Part shown: one piece after another, positions 1-8,107 of the stretch
How the letters are laid out: the number at the start of each line of letters is the position of its first letter
How positions within the stretch are numbered: the stretch's first letter is position 1
Assembly (NCBI RefSeq): GCF_026586805.1
Contig: NZ_JAPFHA010000029.1
Coordinates: 1-47,367, forward strand
Direction: 5' to 3'
From: Niveibacterium sp. 24ML
GTDB taxonomy: Bacteria; Pseudomonadota; Gammaproteobacteria; Burkholderiales; Rhodocyclaceae
Length of the DNA stretch: 47,367 nt
Notes under the pieces: generated by a model
The model's input: the letters and a program-made list of their open reading frames with translations, nothing else
The model's database searches: none
Told to the model about the DNA's origin: nothing
Program-made: the position numbers and the translations under genes

Positions 1-46
1 AAGCTCGCCGAACGCTTCGCCGCTTTCGTCGCTTTGTCCGCGTCCG

Positions 47-1102
47 TTATTTGGCTGGCTTGATTGTCAACAGACCCAAGCTGGCAGCGCTGTCGAAGGC
101 GATCACCGGGTGCCCGAGCTTGTGGGCGGCCTCGGCCTCAGAGCGGCTGCCGGCGGCGTGGATCTTTTCGCTCTGGCCACCTTGCGGACCGCTGTGGCGC
201 GCTTCGAGGGTCTTGATCAGTTCGGGTAGCGGCTGTTTGTCTTGCGCCGCTTGCAAGGTGCCAGCGCTGTGGGTGCTGGCGTGTTGCGCGAGGGTTTCAA
301 CCAGTTGTTTGGCGCCTTTGGCGCGGGCGAGCGCTTCGGCAGCATCGAGCTGGGTGGAGGCGCCCTGCGGCCGCGCGTGGGTGGTGAGGAGCAGGCCTTC
401 ACTGGCGCGCACGGTGGTCCAGGCGTCGGTGGCAAGCTCGAAGCCTTCGCCGCGCCAGGCGCCGCGGCTGCCACTGGCGCCGCTCTGGCGGGTGATCCAG
501 CCCAGTTCCAGGCGTGCGGCGGCAAGGTTCGTAGCAAGGCGGGCGCGCTGCTGGCCGGGGGTGTCGTCGATCAGCCACTGGGCGTGGCCGGATTGGTCGA
601 GCGTAGGCTGGTGGATGCCGCTGACCACGCCGGGCTGCCCGCTGGCTGCGTCGATGCCGCCTTCGAAGGGTGGCGTATGGCTGCCGTTGAAGGCGCTGCC
701 GATCACTTGCGGGCGATCGGGGTCGTCACTGATGAAGCCGACCAGCACCTCGCTGCCGATCGGCGGGGTGAACTGGCTGCCCCAGTTGGGGCCGGCGGCC
801 CATTCGGCGATACGCACCCAGATGCCGCTCTGTTCGTTGCCCGGTGCGCGTTCGGCGTCGGACAGGCCACCGGGGTTCGGTGATTCGCCGCGTTGCCACG
901 GAAACTGCACTTTGACGCGGTGATCGCGCGTGGTGCTGACCGCCTCACCCTCCACACCCACCACGCGGGCGGTGTGGCTGCCGCTGGCGCGGGGCCGCGC
1001 AGGCATGTCGGGCACGATCGGCACCGCGGCGGGGAGTACGGCGAAGCGGTTGCGGTAGGTGCCAAATTCGGTGCCGCGCTCAACGCCCACGGCAGCGAGC
1101 AA
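47..1102 (-). pseudogene. Truncated vgrG fragment (middle of VgrG only)
   Basis: A 351-codon open frame that matches residues of roughly 362-700 of the full VgrG encoded at 3466-6228, but lacks both the N-terminal gp27-like half and the DUF2345/C-terminal part. Homology starts at base 1107 and stops at base 80. The last nine codons (encoding GLLTIKPAK) are unrelated to VgrG. The only available start is a TTG at 1102 with no ribosome site, right behind the upstream gene's stop at 1115. A four-residue insertion (EFGT) sits near the start compared with the intact copy. The fragment cannot form a VgrG spike on its own, so I regard it as a recombination remnant or a reservoir for gene conversion. 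Expression as a separate OB-fold protein is possible but unsupported. Confidence 0.8.
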
Positions 1103-1107
1103 CTCGC
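80..1107. repeat. Direct repeat copy 1 (vgrG segment)
   Basis: About 1 kb homologous to 4129-5144 in the same orientation. By eye, bases 575-1000 are identical to 4624-5049 (426 bp without a mismatch). The left part (80 to about 400) is clearly more diverged, and the right part (1001-1107) carries several substitutions plus a 12-bp insertion. Homology ends abruptly at both borders. Confidence 0.9.
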
Positions 1108-1114
1108 TGGCGAG

Positions 1115-2026
1115 TCAGTCCACCAACTCACCTGGTTTGTACTGCTTATTCGGAAACAGCGGCATCTTCTTCGGCGCCTTTGGCACAGGCCATCCGTTCT
1201 TCGCAGCCCATGCCTTGATGTCAGGGATGATGCCTGGCGCATCCCCGTTGGGGCATTCGTGCAGGCAGACCCAGTTCGTGCCGTGGCGACCTATGACGGG
1301 TTTAGGCGGCACGTCGAAACGCCCCCACCCAATGACGGGGCGGATGTAGGCTTCGCGCCGCAACGGGTACTTACCTGCTTTGTTTCGCTTCTTCGTATCG
1401 TCCTCGCCCCACGTATAAGAGGTAACGTCGATGTAAGGGTAATCGGCGCTCATTAGGTAGTATGCCCATTCGCGGCAGCCAAAGTTACCGACTCGATCGT
1501 ACGCTTCTGCCTGATAGCCTTTCGTATAACGCCGTTCGTCATCGCCTGAACAGATCGCCGGTATGTAAAGCGTGTCATCGGCGGTGTGGCCAGTGAACCA
1601 CTCGCCGACGTCAAACTGCAAGTCGTTCGGGCCGTTGCCGGGGGCGAGCACGACGCCACGGATGCGATTGATGCGTCCGAATAGTTTATGGGGCCAATCG
1701 TATGGCGAGATCACTTCGCCTTGCTCGCTAAAGCTCATCAGCAGCGTGCTGACCTTGTTGTCGTACTCGTTGTACTCATTAGGGATTTCGAAGGTCTTCA
1801 CGTCGGGCATGATGGATTCGGGTTCGTAATAGCCAAGAGGATCTCCCTTGGCCAGTTCATCCTTCCCCTGCTTTGCGCTGACCGCGAACCAAGACGGCTC
1901 GCCGATTTTCAAGATGTACCGGAACTCCCAGGCGCGTTCAATCCATACGCGTGACCCTCGCTCTTGCGCCTGCGCGGTACTCAGCATTCCCAGCAATATG
2001 GTTAAGGCAAGCAGATAGGGCCTCAT
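1115..2026 (-). CDS. Putative periplasmic immunity protein of the T6SS cassette
   Basis: 303 aa, not recognised as a named family. The N-terminus has a clear Sec signal peptide: Arg2, a hydrophobic stretch to about residue 16, then an AQA cleavage site near residue 20, so the product should be periplasmic. The mature part is rich in aromatic and charged residues with four or more cysteines (for example the CLHEC motif near the C-terminus), suggesting disulfides. The ATG overlaps the TGA of the upstream effector gene (ATGA), so the two are translationally coupled. An exported protein coupled directly downstream of a vgrG-linked peptidase-like effector is the usual layout of an immunity gene for a periplasm-acting toxin. 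That role is inferred from context. The gene is visibly richer in A/T than vgrG, consistent with transfer. Confidence 0.6.
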   Translation of the reverse strand: MRPYLLALTILLGMLSTAQAQERGSRVWIERAWEFRYILKIGEPSWFAVSAKQGKDELAKGDPLGYYEPESIMPDVKTFEIPNEYNEYDNKVSTLLMSFSEQGEVISPYDWPHKLFGRINRIRGVVLAPGNGPNDLQFDVGEWFTGHTADDTLYIPAICSGDDERRYTKGYQAEAYDRVGNFGCREWAYYLMSADYPYIDVTSYTWGEDDTKKRNKAGKYPLRREAYIRPVIGWGRFDVPPKPVIGRHGTNWVCLHECPNGDAPGIIPDIKAWAAKNGWPVPKAPKKMPLFPNKQYKPGELVD

Positions 2027-3462
2027 GGCAGCGGCAACCCTTCGTTGCGCACGGTCAAATGCAAATGGTCTGCATGCAAGGTTTCATTGCTGTCTAATTG
2101 AACGTTCGGCTCCGGCGTAATGTCATCCTTAGTGTTCTTGTCCATAAACCAAGGGTCAAACACCGAGCGCACGCAATCGCACTTCATCAGACGGGTACGG
2201 AAAGATTTGACTGACGCGGGCTCGTTCTTGTCGCGCTCATCATTCCATGCCTTTGTAGCTTTCTGCCGCGCAGCTACTTTTGTTTTGGCTTCGGCTTTGG
2301 CCGCCTCAATCTCCTTCGGCAGCGCCGCCTCACGCAACGGATCGACCTTGCCGGGAGCGGTTTTCTTTGCTTTGTTCAGTTCAGCAAGCTCTCTCTCGAG
2401 TTTCTTCAGCGCAACGTCGGCTTCCACAACCGCCTTTTCCGCCGTGAGCTTCTCGTCAAACAGCCTCTTCTCTTCCGCGCTCACGTTCTCGGTGTCCGGT
2501 GCACTGCTGTACTTCTCCGACCGCAACTCACGGCGGTTTAGCCTTGCCTTGTCCAGATAGTTCACATCCAGCCCCAAGCCAACGCGGTGCAGGATCGACC
2601 CGATCATCGGGCGCCAGCCGGAGCTGATGGTCACTTTTCCGACCTGTGCTTCGAGTGCCGACTCAATGACAGCCACCCAGGCTTGCGGATGGACGCGCGG
2701 CAATCCGTCGCTGTATAGGTTGAAACTTTTGATGTTGTCCGAGCAGTTCTCGGAGGCAGCAAAGCTGAGGGTGACCGTACGGGTAGTCTTGTCGGCCTGC
2801 TCAACGCTCACACTCAAATCCCCGGTGTGTTTGCCGCCGTAGAGCTTAAGCACGGCATCGCGGATCGCCGCGGCGGTGCCCGCAGGAATGCGCGCCTTGG
2901 CTTCAGCCTCGGTGTACTTGTGCGTGATCTTGAGCCAGATGTCACCGGTGAGCGTACCGGTATGGTGGTGCGTCTTTCTTGTCGTTCCACTCTTGTCGTC
3001 TTTGACTTCTTTCGTTTCCTTGAAGCTCAAGCTCGCAGCGTCAGCGTGCTTGCCTGTCTTCTCGGTGATGCGAATTTCGGCTGGAGCGTCACCTACCGTA
3101 AAGGCATAGACCGGCTCCTTGCGGAAGTCTGGGTGCGCGTCGCTGCACAAGTAAAGCTCAATCTTGTCGCCTTGCGCGGCATGTATCGACAATCCCATGA
3201 GTACGACTTTTTTGCCGTTTTCAGTCGCGCAGGCATGCGATTTTGCTGTCTTGGCGAAGGCCGCATCGACCTTGCCATTGATGGCGTACGCATACGGGAG
3301 TTTGAGGGTCGCTTTCGAACCGATATCGAAGAAGTAAGTCACCTTGCGCTTCACAACGCACGGCACATCCACGCATGAGCCAAGCGTAGTGTTGGTGGTA
3401 GCCGTTGCATCGGGCTTCGGCGCATTGGCTTTGGGGCGTGGCGCGGTCAGTGTTTCGGCCAT
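2023..3462 (-). CDS. Putative T6SS effector, LAS-type (M15-like) zinc peptidase
   Basis: 479 aa without a signal peptide, starting 3 bp after the vgrG stop. Residues 1-30 are a Pro/Ala/Thr-rich linker, and about 31-240 look beta-rich and unassigned. Residues 279-303 contain SSGWR followed by H292-x2-G295-x3-D299, the Zn-ligand motif of D-Ala-D-Ala metallopeptidases (SxHxxGxAxD in M15). The C-terminus has H466-L-H468 within HADHLHL, matching the HxH element that supplies the last ligand in LAS enzymes. Between the two elements lies a charged Ala/Glu/Lys helical region, residues about 327-411, probably coiled coil. Inferred role: cutting peptide stems of peptidoglycan in rival cells after delivery on VgrG. 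Its coupled neighbour is the likely immunity protein. The peptidase call rests on motif spacing, not on an alignment. Confidence 0.65.
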   Translation of the reverse strand: MAETLTAPRPKANAPKPDATATTNTTLGSCVDVPCVVKRKVTYFFDIGSKATLKLPYAYAINGKVDAAFAKTAKSHACATENGKKVVLMGLSIHAAQGDKIELYLCSDAHPDFRKEPVYAFTVGDAPAEIRITEKTGKHADAASLSFKETKEVKDDKSGTTRKTHHHTGTLTGDIWLKITHKYTEAEAKARIPAGTAAAIRDAVLKLYGGKHTGDLSVSVEQADKTTRTVTLSFAASENCSDNIKSFNLYSDGLPRVHPQAWVAVIESALEAQVGKVTISSGWRPMIGSILHRVGLGLDVNYLDKARLNRRELRSEKYSSAPDTENVSAEEKRLFDEKLTAEKAVVEADVALKKLERELAELNKAKKTAPGKVDPLREAALPKEIEAAKAEAKTKVAARQKATKAWNDERDKNEPASVKSFRTRLMKCDCVRSVFDPWFMDKNTKDDITPEPNVQLDSNETLHADHLHLTVRNEGLPLP

Positions 3463-3465
3463 GTT

Positions 3466-6228
3466 TCAGCATTCCTGTTCCGCAGCACTGGCGGCTGCAT
3501 TTGAGTCGAAATCCGTGCTCAACCAGTAGAGTTTGATGCCCTGCGGATCCTGCGTCATCACCCGCTGGGTCTTACCGTCCTTGTCCGTCACGCCCTCGAA
3601 CACATCACCTTCCGCTGTCTCTATCCGGTAAGGCTGGCCAACAATCGACGCGCCATCGGCCTTGTCGACGGCCCTGAATTGTTCGTCGTAGAACTTGAGT
3701 CGCGAATCTGGCAACCCATTCAGCTTCGCCGCCGCACTCCCGCCACCCAAGAACGCATGACTCCCACCCTTCACCTCGAACTTGCCGGGGCATTTGAAGG
3801 TGATGTTTGAGCCTGCGATTTCGATCTGGCTTTGCCCGGCGCCGAGGACGATCTTGTCTTGGGCGAGGATGTCGATGCCTTCGCTGCTGCTGGTGACGGT
3901 GACGGATTTGTCGGCGGCGAGTTCGAGCGCGTCGGTGTGGGCGCGCAGCGTGAGCGGCCCGGCGGCGGCGATGGCGGCTAGATCCTGGCCGGCGGTGAAG
4001 AGACTGATTTCGCGCGCGGCGGTGAGCGTGGCGCTGTGGCCGGCGGCCAGATGGGCGTCGCCGTGGGCGGTGAGGCTGGTGCTCTCGCCGCTCATCATCT
4101 GCAGGCTGGCGGGGGTGGTGGCGAGGAGGCTGGCGGCGCTGTCGAAGGCGATCACCGGGTGCCCGAGCTTGTGGGCGGCCTCGGTTTCGCTGCGGCTGCC
4201 GGCGGCGTGGATCTTTTCGCTCTGGCCGCCTTGCGGACCGCTGTGGCGTGCTTCGAGGGTCTTGATCAGTTCGGGCAGCGACTGTTTGTCTTGCGCGGCT
4301 TGCAGGGTGCCGGCGCTGTGGGTGCTGGCGTGCTGCGCGAGGGTTTCTACGAGCTGCTTGGCGCCCTTCACGCGCGCGAGCGCTTCAGCGGCATCCAGTT
4401 GAGTCGATGCGCCTTGCGGCCGCGCGTGGGTGGTGAGGAGCAGGCCTTCGCTGGCGCGCACGGAGGTCCAGGCGTCAGTGGCAAGTTCAAAGCCTTCGCC
4501 GCGCCAGGCGCCGCGGCTGCCGCTGGCGCCGCTCTGGCGGGTGATCCAACCCAGTTCCAGGCGTGCGGCGGCAAGGTTGGTGGCGAGGCGGGCGCGCTGC
4601 TGGCCGGGGGTGTCGTCGATCAACCACTGGGCGTGGCCGGATTGGTCGAGCGTAGGCTGGTGGATGCCGCTGACCACGCCGGGCTGCCCGCTGGCTGCGT
4701 CGATGCCGCCTTCGAAGGGTGGCGTATGGCTGCCGTTGAAGGCGCTGCCGATCACTTGCGGGCGATCGGGGTCGTCACTGATGAAGCCGACCAGCACCTC
4801 GCTGCCGATCGGCGGGGTGAACTGGCTGCCCCAGTTGGGGCCGGCGGCCCATTCGGCGATACGCACCCAGATGCCGCTCTGTTCGTTGCCCGGTGCGCGT
4901 TCGGCGTCGGACAGGCCACCGGGGTTCGGTGATTCGCCGCGTTGCCACGGAAACTGCACTTTGACGCGGTGATCGCGCGTGGTGCTGACCGCCTCACCCT
5001 CCACACCCACCACGCGGGCGGTGTGGCTGCCGCTGGCGCGGGGCCGCGCCGGTATGTCGGGGACGATGGGGACTGCGGCGGGGAGCACCGCGAAGCGGTT
5101 GCGGTAGGTGCCACGCTCAACCCCCACGGCGGCGAGCAACTCGCGCGTGTCCGATTCCAGGTTGTTGGCCGCTTCGTGCTCGACCCATAGCACGGTGAGC
5201 TTGGCGTCGCGACCGGCAAGCGCGCCGAATGCGTCGTGATCAGCGAGCGTGAAAGCCTGCGCCGGGGCCAGTGCGCGCACCGAGGATTCGCCCGCCCAGG
5301 TTTTGACAGCGCGCTCCTGCGCCTGCATGCGCAGCCGTGCAAAGCGCTCGGCCGCGGCGGTGTCGGCGTAGCGGCGTTCGCCTTCGCCGAAATACTGTTC
5401 AAGCGTCGGCATCTCGCCTGCCGGCCAGGCGCTGGTTTGCTGCGCGGCGGTGGCGACCAGTGCGGTGTCGTCCCAGGCGGAAAGGGCGACCTGCGTGCTG
5501 CGTACTTCGCGCCAGGCGCCCAGGCTGTGGATCGCGTCGGCGCTGTCGGTAGCCGACAGGCGCGTGAAGCGGATGCTCGCTTGCGGGCAGGCCGGCCATT
5601 CGGCGCTGGCATCGGCGATCACCAGCGTGTGCGCGTCGCCGCTATCGGCGTGTTCGAACCAGTACGACAAGCCTTCTTCGCCCAGCAGGCGCTGGACGAA
5701 GTCGAAGTCGGTTTCGCGGTACTGGGTGATCAGCGCGCGCGGCGCGATGGCGCCCGCGTCGGCCACCCGCACATCGAAACGGGCGATCGGGTAATCACCG
5801 AACACCGCCTCGACCACTTCGAGTGCGCTCTGGTCCTGAAAGATGCGGCTGGTGCGGCGGTGATGCAGCGTGGCGAGCCAGGGTTCGAGCTGGATCCGGT
5901 AGCGGGCGAGGCCACCGTCGGCGCCCAGTTGCGCGGCGTGCGCGACGATGGTGTGCCAACTGCGCATCGAGCCATCGGCCTGGCGCAGGCGCAACGTGAC
6001 GCCCTCACCGATCAGCTTGCGCAGATCCAGGTGGGCCGAAGCTGAGAGGCAATCGAGCGCGAAATAAAAGGGCTCGGACAAGGCTTCGCGGCCGGCGAAG
6101 CGCTCGGGCAACAAGGCGTCGGCGCCGAGCGGGGTCTTCAGATCGAGCAGGCGCGCCTCTTGCGACAAGGCGCGGCGGAAGGCGGCCAGTCCGGGCAAGG
6201 CGGCGGTGAGCGTATCAATCGAGAGCAT
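3466..6228 (-). CDS. vgrG: Type VI secretion spike protein VgrG
   Basis: 920 aa. VgrG trimers form the tip of the T6SS needle and carry effectors. Residues 1 to about 360 form the gp27-like base (for example the YRETDFDFVQRLLGEEGLSY region near 170-190, typical of VgrG). About 390-560 is the gp5-like OB-fold with the conserved RVKVQFPWQR and WVRIAEWAAGPNWGSQF stretches. About 690-840 is the repetitive DUF2345 needle. The last 70 residues (DEQFRAVD onward) are the transthyretin-like extension often seen in betaproteobacterial VgrGs, which typically serves as an effector dock. It is first in the operon vgrG-effector-immunity. No other T6SS structural genes lie in the window, so this is an orphan cargo locus. 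Bases 4129-5144 are duplicated at 80-1107. Confidence 0.95.
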   Translation of the reverse strand: MLSIDTLTAALPGLAAFRRALSQEARLLDLKTPLGADALLPERFAGREALSEPFYFALDCLSASAHLDLRKLIGEGVTLRLRQADGSMRSWHTIVAHAAQLGADGGLARYRIQLEPWLATLHHRRTSRIFQDQSALEVVEAVFGDYPIARFDVRVADAGAIAPRALITQYRETDFDFVQRLLGEEGLSYWFEHADSGDAHTLVIADASAEWPACPQASIRFTRLSATDSADAIHSLGAWREVRSTQVALSAWDDTALVATAAQQTSAWPAGEMPTLEQYFGEGERRYADTAAAERFARLRMQAQERAVKTWAGESSVRALAPAQAFTLADHDAFGALAGRDAKLTVLWVEHEAANNLESDTRELLAAVGVERGTYRNRFAVLPAAVPIVPDIPARPRASGSHTARVVGVEGEAVSTTRDHRVKVQFPWQRGESPNPGGLSDAERAPGNEQSGIWVRIAEWAAGPNWGSQFTPPIGSEVLVGFISDDPDRPQVIGSAFNGSHTPPFEGGIDAASGQPGVVSGIHQPTLDQSGHAQWLIDDTPGQQRARLATNLAAARLELGWITRQSGASGSRGAWRGEGFELATDAWTSVRASEGLLLTTHARPQGASTQLDAAEALARVKGAKQLVETLAQHASTHSAGTLQAAQDKQSLPELIKTLEARHSGPQGGQSEKIHAAGSRSETEAAHKLGHPVIAFDSAASLLATTPASLQMMSGESTSLTAHGDAHLAAGHSATLTAAREISLFTAGQDLAAIAAAGPLTLRAHTDALELAADKSVTVTSSSEGIDILAQDKIVLGAGQSQIEIAGSNITFKCPGKFEVKGGSHAFLGGGSAAAKLNGLPDSRLKFYDEQFRAVDKADGASIVGQPYRIETAEGDVFEGVTDKDGKTQRVMTQDPQGIKLYWLSTDFDSNAAASAAEQEC
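4129..5144. repeat. Direct repeat copy 2 (inside intact vgrG)
   Basis: Partner of the repeat at 80-1107, lying inside the intact vgrG. The two copies bracket the rest of vgrG, the effector and the immunity gene. Recombination between them would remove about 4 kb, deleting the cassette and leaving a VgrG ending with the short tail seen at base 47. Confidence 0.9.
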
Positions 6229-6355
6229 GCGGGGTCCTGCGGACTTGCGGGGGTGCGCGAAGTTAGCAGTTTTGCATACGCGTCTGGCATTTTCATTGCC
6301 TTGCCGGGGCGCGGCGGGGAGCTTGTCACGGAGCGCCCCGTTTTGGCGGAAACCC

Positions 6356-8107
6356 TCAGGCCTCGATCTGCTGCAGCTCGTAGAGCCGCCGGTAAATGCC
6401 GCCTTCGATGGCCATCAGCGCGTCGTGATTACCGCGCTCGGCGATGCGGCCGTGGTTGAGCACGGTAATCGTGTCGGCATCGCGGATCGTCGAGAGCCGG
6501 TGCGCGATCGAGATGATCGTGACGCGCCCGCGCAGTTCGTTCAGCGCGATCTGCACTACCTGCTCGGTTTCGCTGTCGATGTGCGAGGTCGCTTCGTCGA
6601 GCAGCAGGATCTTCGGCTGGCCGGCGAGCGCGCGGGCAATCGCCAGCAACTGCTTCTGGCCGACCGAAAGCCGCGCACCGCCTTCGCCCAACTGGGTTGC
6701 GTAGCCCTCGGGCAAGGCGCAGATGAAGTCATGCGCGCGGGCCGCGCGGGCGGCGGTTTCGATTTCAGCGTCGCTCAGGCCGCGGCCCATGTCGATGTTC
6801 TCGCGCGCATCGGCAGCGAGCAGGAAGGGCTCTTGCGGTACGAGGCCAACCGCACTACGGAAGGTCGCCTCGCCCAGCTCGAACAGCGGCGTGCCGTCGA
6901 TTTCGATGCGGCCACTTTGCGGGCTGTAGAAGCGCAGAAGCAGCGAGAGCAGCGTGCTCTTGCCGCTGCCGGTATGGCCGACGATGCCGTGAAAGCTGCC
7001 GGCCGGAATCGTCAGCGACAGATCGTGGATCACCGGATGCGCCGGATCGTAGCCGAAGGCCAGTTCGCGCAGCGCGACTTCGCCCGCGCCGATGTGGCCG
7101 CCCTCGCCCGCCGGCGTCGCGAGCGGTTCGGCCAGCAGGGTGTCGACCCGCGAGGCGGCAATCAGCGACTGCTGCAACTGCGAGAACTGCAGCGTGATCT
7201 GGATCAGCGGCTCAACCACACGCGCCATCAGCCCGACGAAGGCGTACAGCACGCCCACCGCGGCCACGCTGCCGCGCCCGGCAAAGCTGGCCAGCACGCC
7301 CACCAGCAGCAGCACGTTGAGCAGGTCGAGCGCCGGCCGCAGCAGCCAGGCGTTGGCGCGCAGCTCGGCACGGCGGGCGTCGAAATGCGCGCGGTTGGCC
7401 TTGGCAAAGCGCTCGGCGAAGCGGCCCGCCGCGCCGGTGGCCTGCAGCACCGGCATGCCGGCTATCGATTCGGCTACCTGCGCGTTGATCTCGCTGCGCA
7501 GTTCGCGGGCGCGCGTCACCGCCGGTGCGCTCAGGTGTTTGTAGAACCACACGATGCCGATCACGGCGGGGATCAGCAGCGTCACCACGCCCATCAGGCG
7601 CAGGTCGAGCCAGGCCATCGCGGCGAGCGATCCGCACAGCACGATCACGCTGTCGAGCATCACGAACAGCACCTGCACGTAGAGGGCCTTGACCGCCTCG
7701 GTGTCGTTCGTGACGCGGCTGACGAGCTGGCCGGTGATGGCGCGGTCGAAGTAGGCAATCGGCAAGCGCAAGACGTGGCCATACACCGCCTCGCGAATCC
7801 GCTGCACCGAGCGCGCGGCCACGCCGGAAAGCGACAGCAGCTGCAGGTAGCGCAGCGCGTTGGCGCACCACACGGCGACCAGTGCGCCGCCCAGCAGCAG
7901 CCCGATGGCGGCCAGATCGCCGTTGCGCGGAATCAGGTAGTTGTCGATGAAGGCCTTGCCGAGCATCGGCCCCATCACTTCAAGCCCGGCGGCGAGCGCC
8001 AGCCCGCACAGCGCGAGCCACAGGCGGCGGCGCTCGGGTTGGGCGGCGCGCGCCAGCAGCGCGGCGGCGCGGGCGATGTCGCCGCGTTTGTCCAGATCAG
8101 GCTGCAT
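6356..8107 (-). CDS. mdlB: ABC multidrug exporter half-transporter, MdlB-like
   Basis: 583 aa with a type I exporter fold: six predicted membrane helices in residues about 28-310, then a nucleotide-binding domain. Walker A is G377-S384 (GHTGSGKS). The signature is the variant LSVGQ at 480-484. Walker B is ILLLDE at 500-505 with the catalytic Glu505 present, followed by a switch His in the IAHRLS motif. I chose the ATG at 8107 because the region upstream in frame reads as a shadow of the preceding gene. This start overlaps the mdlA-like stop by 11 bp, so the pair is coupled. LSVGQ in this subunit and a missing Glu in its partner are the hallmarks of a heterodimeric exporter with one degenerate ATP site, as in E. 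coli MdlAB. The substrate is unknown. Confidence 0.88.
   Translation of the reverse strand: MQPDLDKRGDIARAAALLARAAQPERRRLWLALCGLALAAGLEVMGPMLGKAFIDNYLIPRNGDLAAIGLLLGGALVAVWCANALRYLQLLSLSGVAARSVQRIREAVYGHVLRLPIAYFDRAITGQLVSRVTNDTEAVKALYVQVLFVMLDSVIVLCGSLAAMAWLDLRLMGVVTLLIPAVIGIVWFYKHLSAPAVTRARELRSEINAQVAESIAGMPVLQATGAAGRFAERFAKANRAHFDARRAELRANAWLLRPALDLLNVLLLVGVLASFAGRGSVAAVGVLYAFVGLMARVVEPLIQITLQFSQLQQSLIAASRVDTLLAEPLATPAGEGGHIGAGEVALRELAFGYDPAHPVIHDLSLTIPAGSFHGIVGHTGSGKSTLLSLLLRFYSPQSGRIEIDGTPLFELGEATFRSAVGLVPQEPFLLAADARENIDMGRGLSDAEIETAARAARAHDFICALPEGYATQLGEGGARLSVGQKQLLAIARALAGQPKILLLDEATSHIDSETEQVVQIALNELRGRVTIISIAHRLSTIRDADTITVLNHGRIAERGNHDALMAIEGGIYRRLYELQQIEA

Noticed and set aside
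51-923. Long plus-strand open frames opposite vgrG (also near 4036-4932 and 5236-6045).
   Set aside because: They are antisense shadows of GC-rich vgrG codons. The same frames appear in both copies because the DNA is duplicated, and they have no ribosome sites or recognisable domains.
6311-6345. GC-rich inverted repeat downstream of the MdlB-like gene followed by GTTTT on the plus strand.
   Set aside because: The T-run is on the strand without a gene ending there, so it cannot be the terminator of mdlB, and the stem is interrupted.
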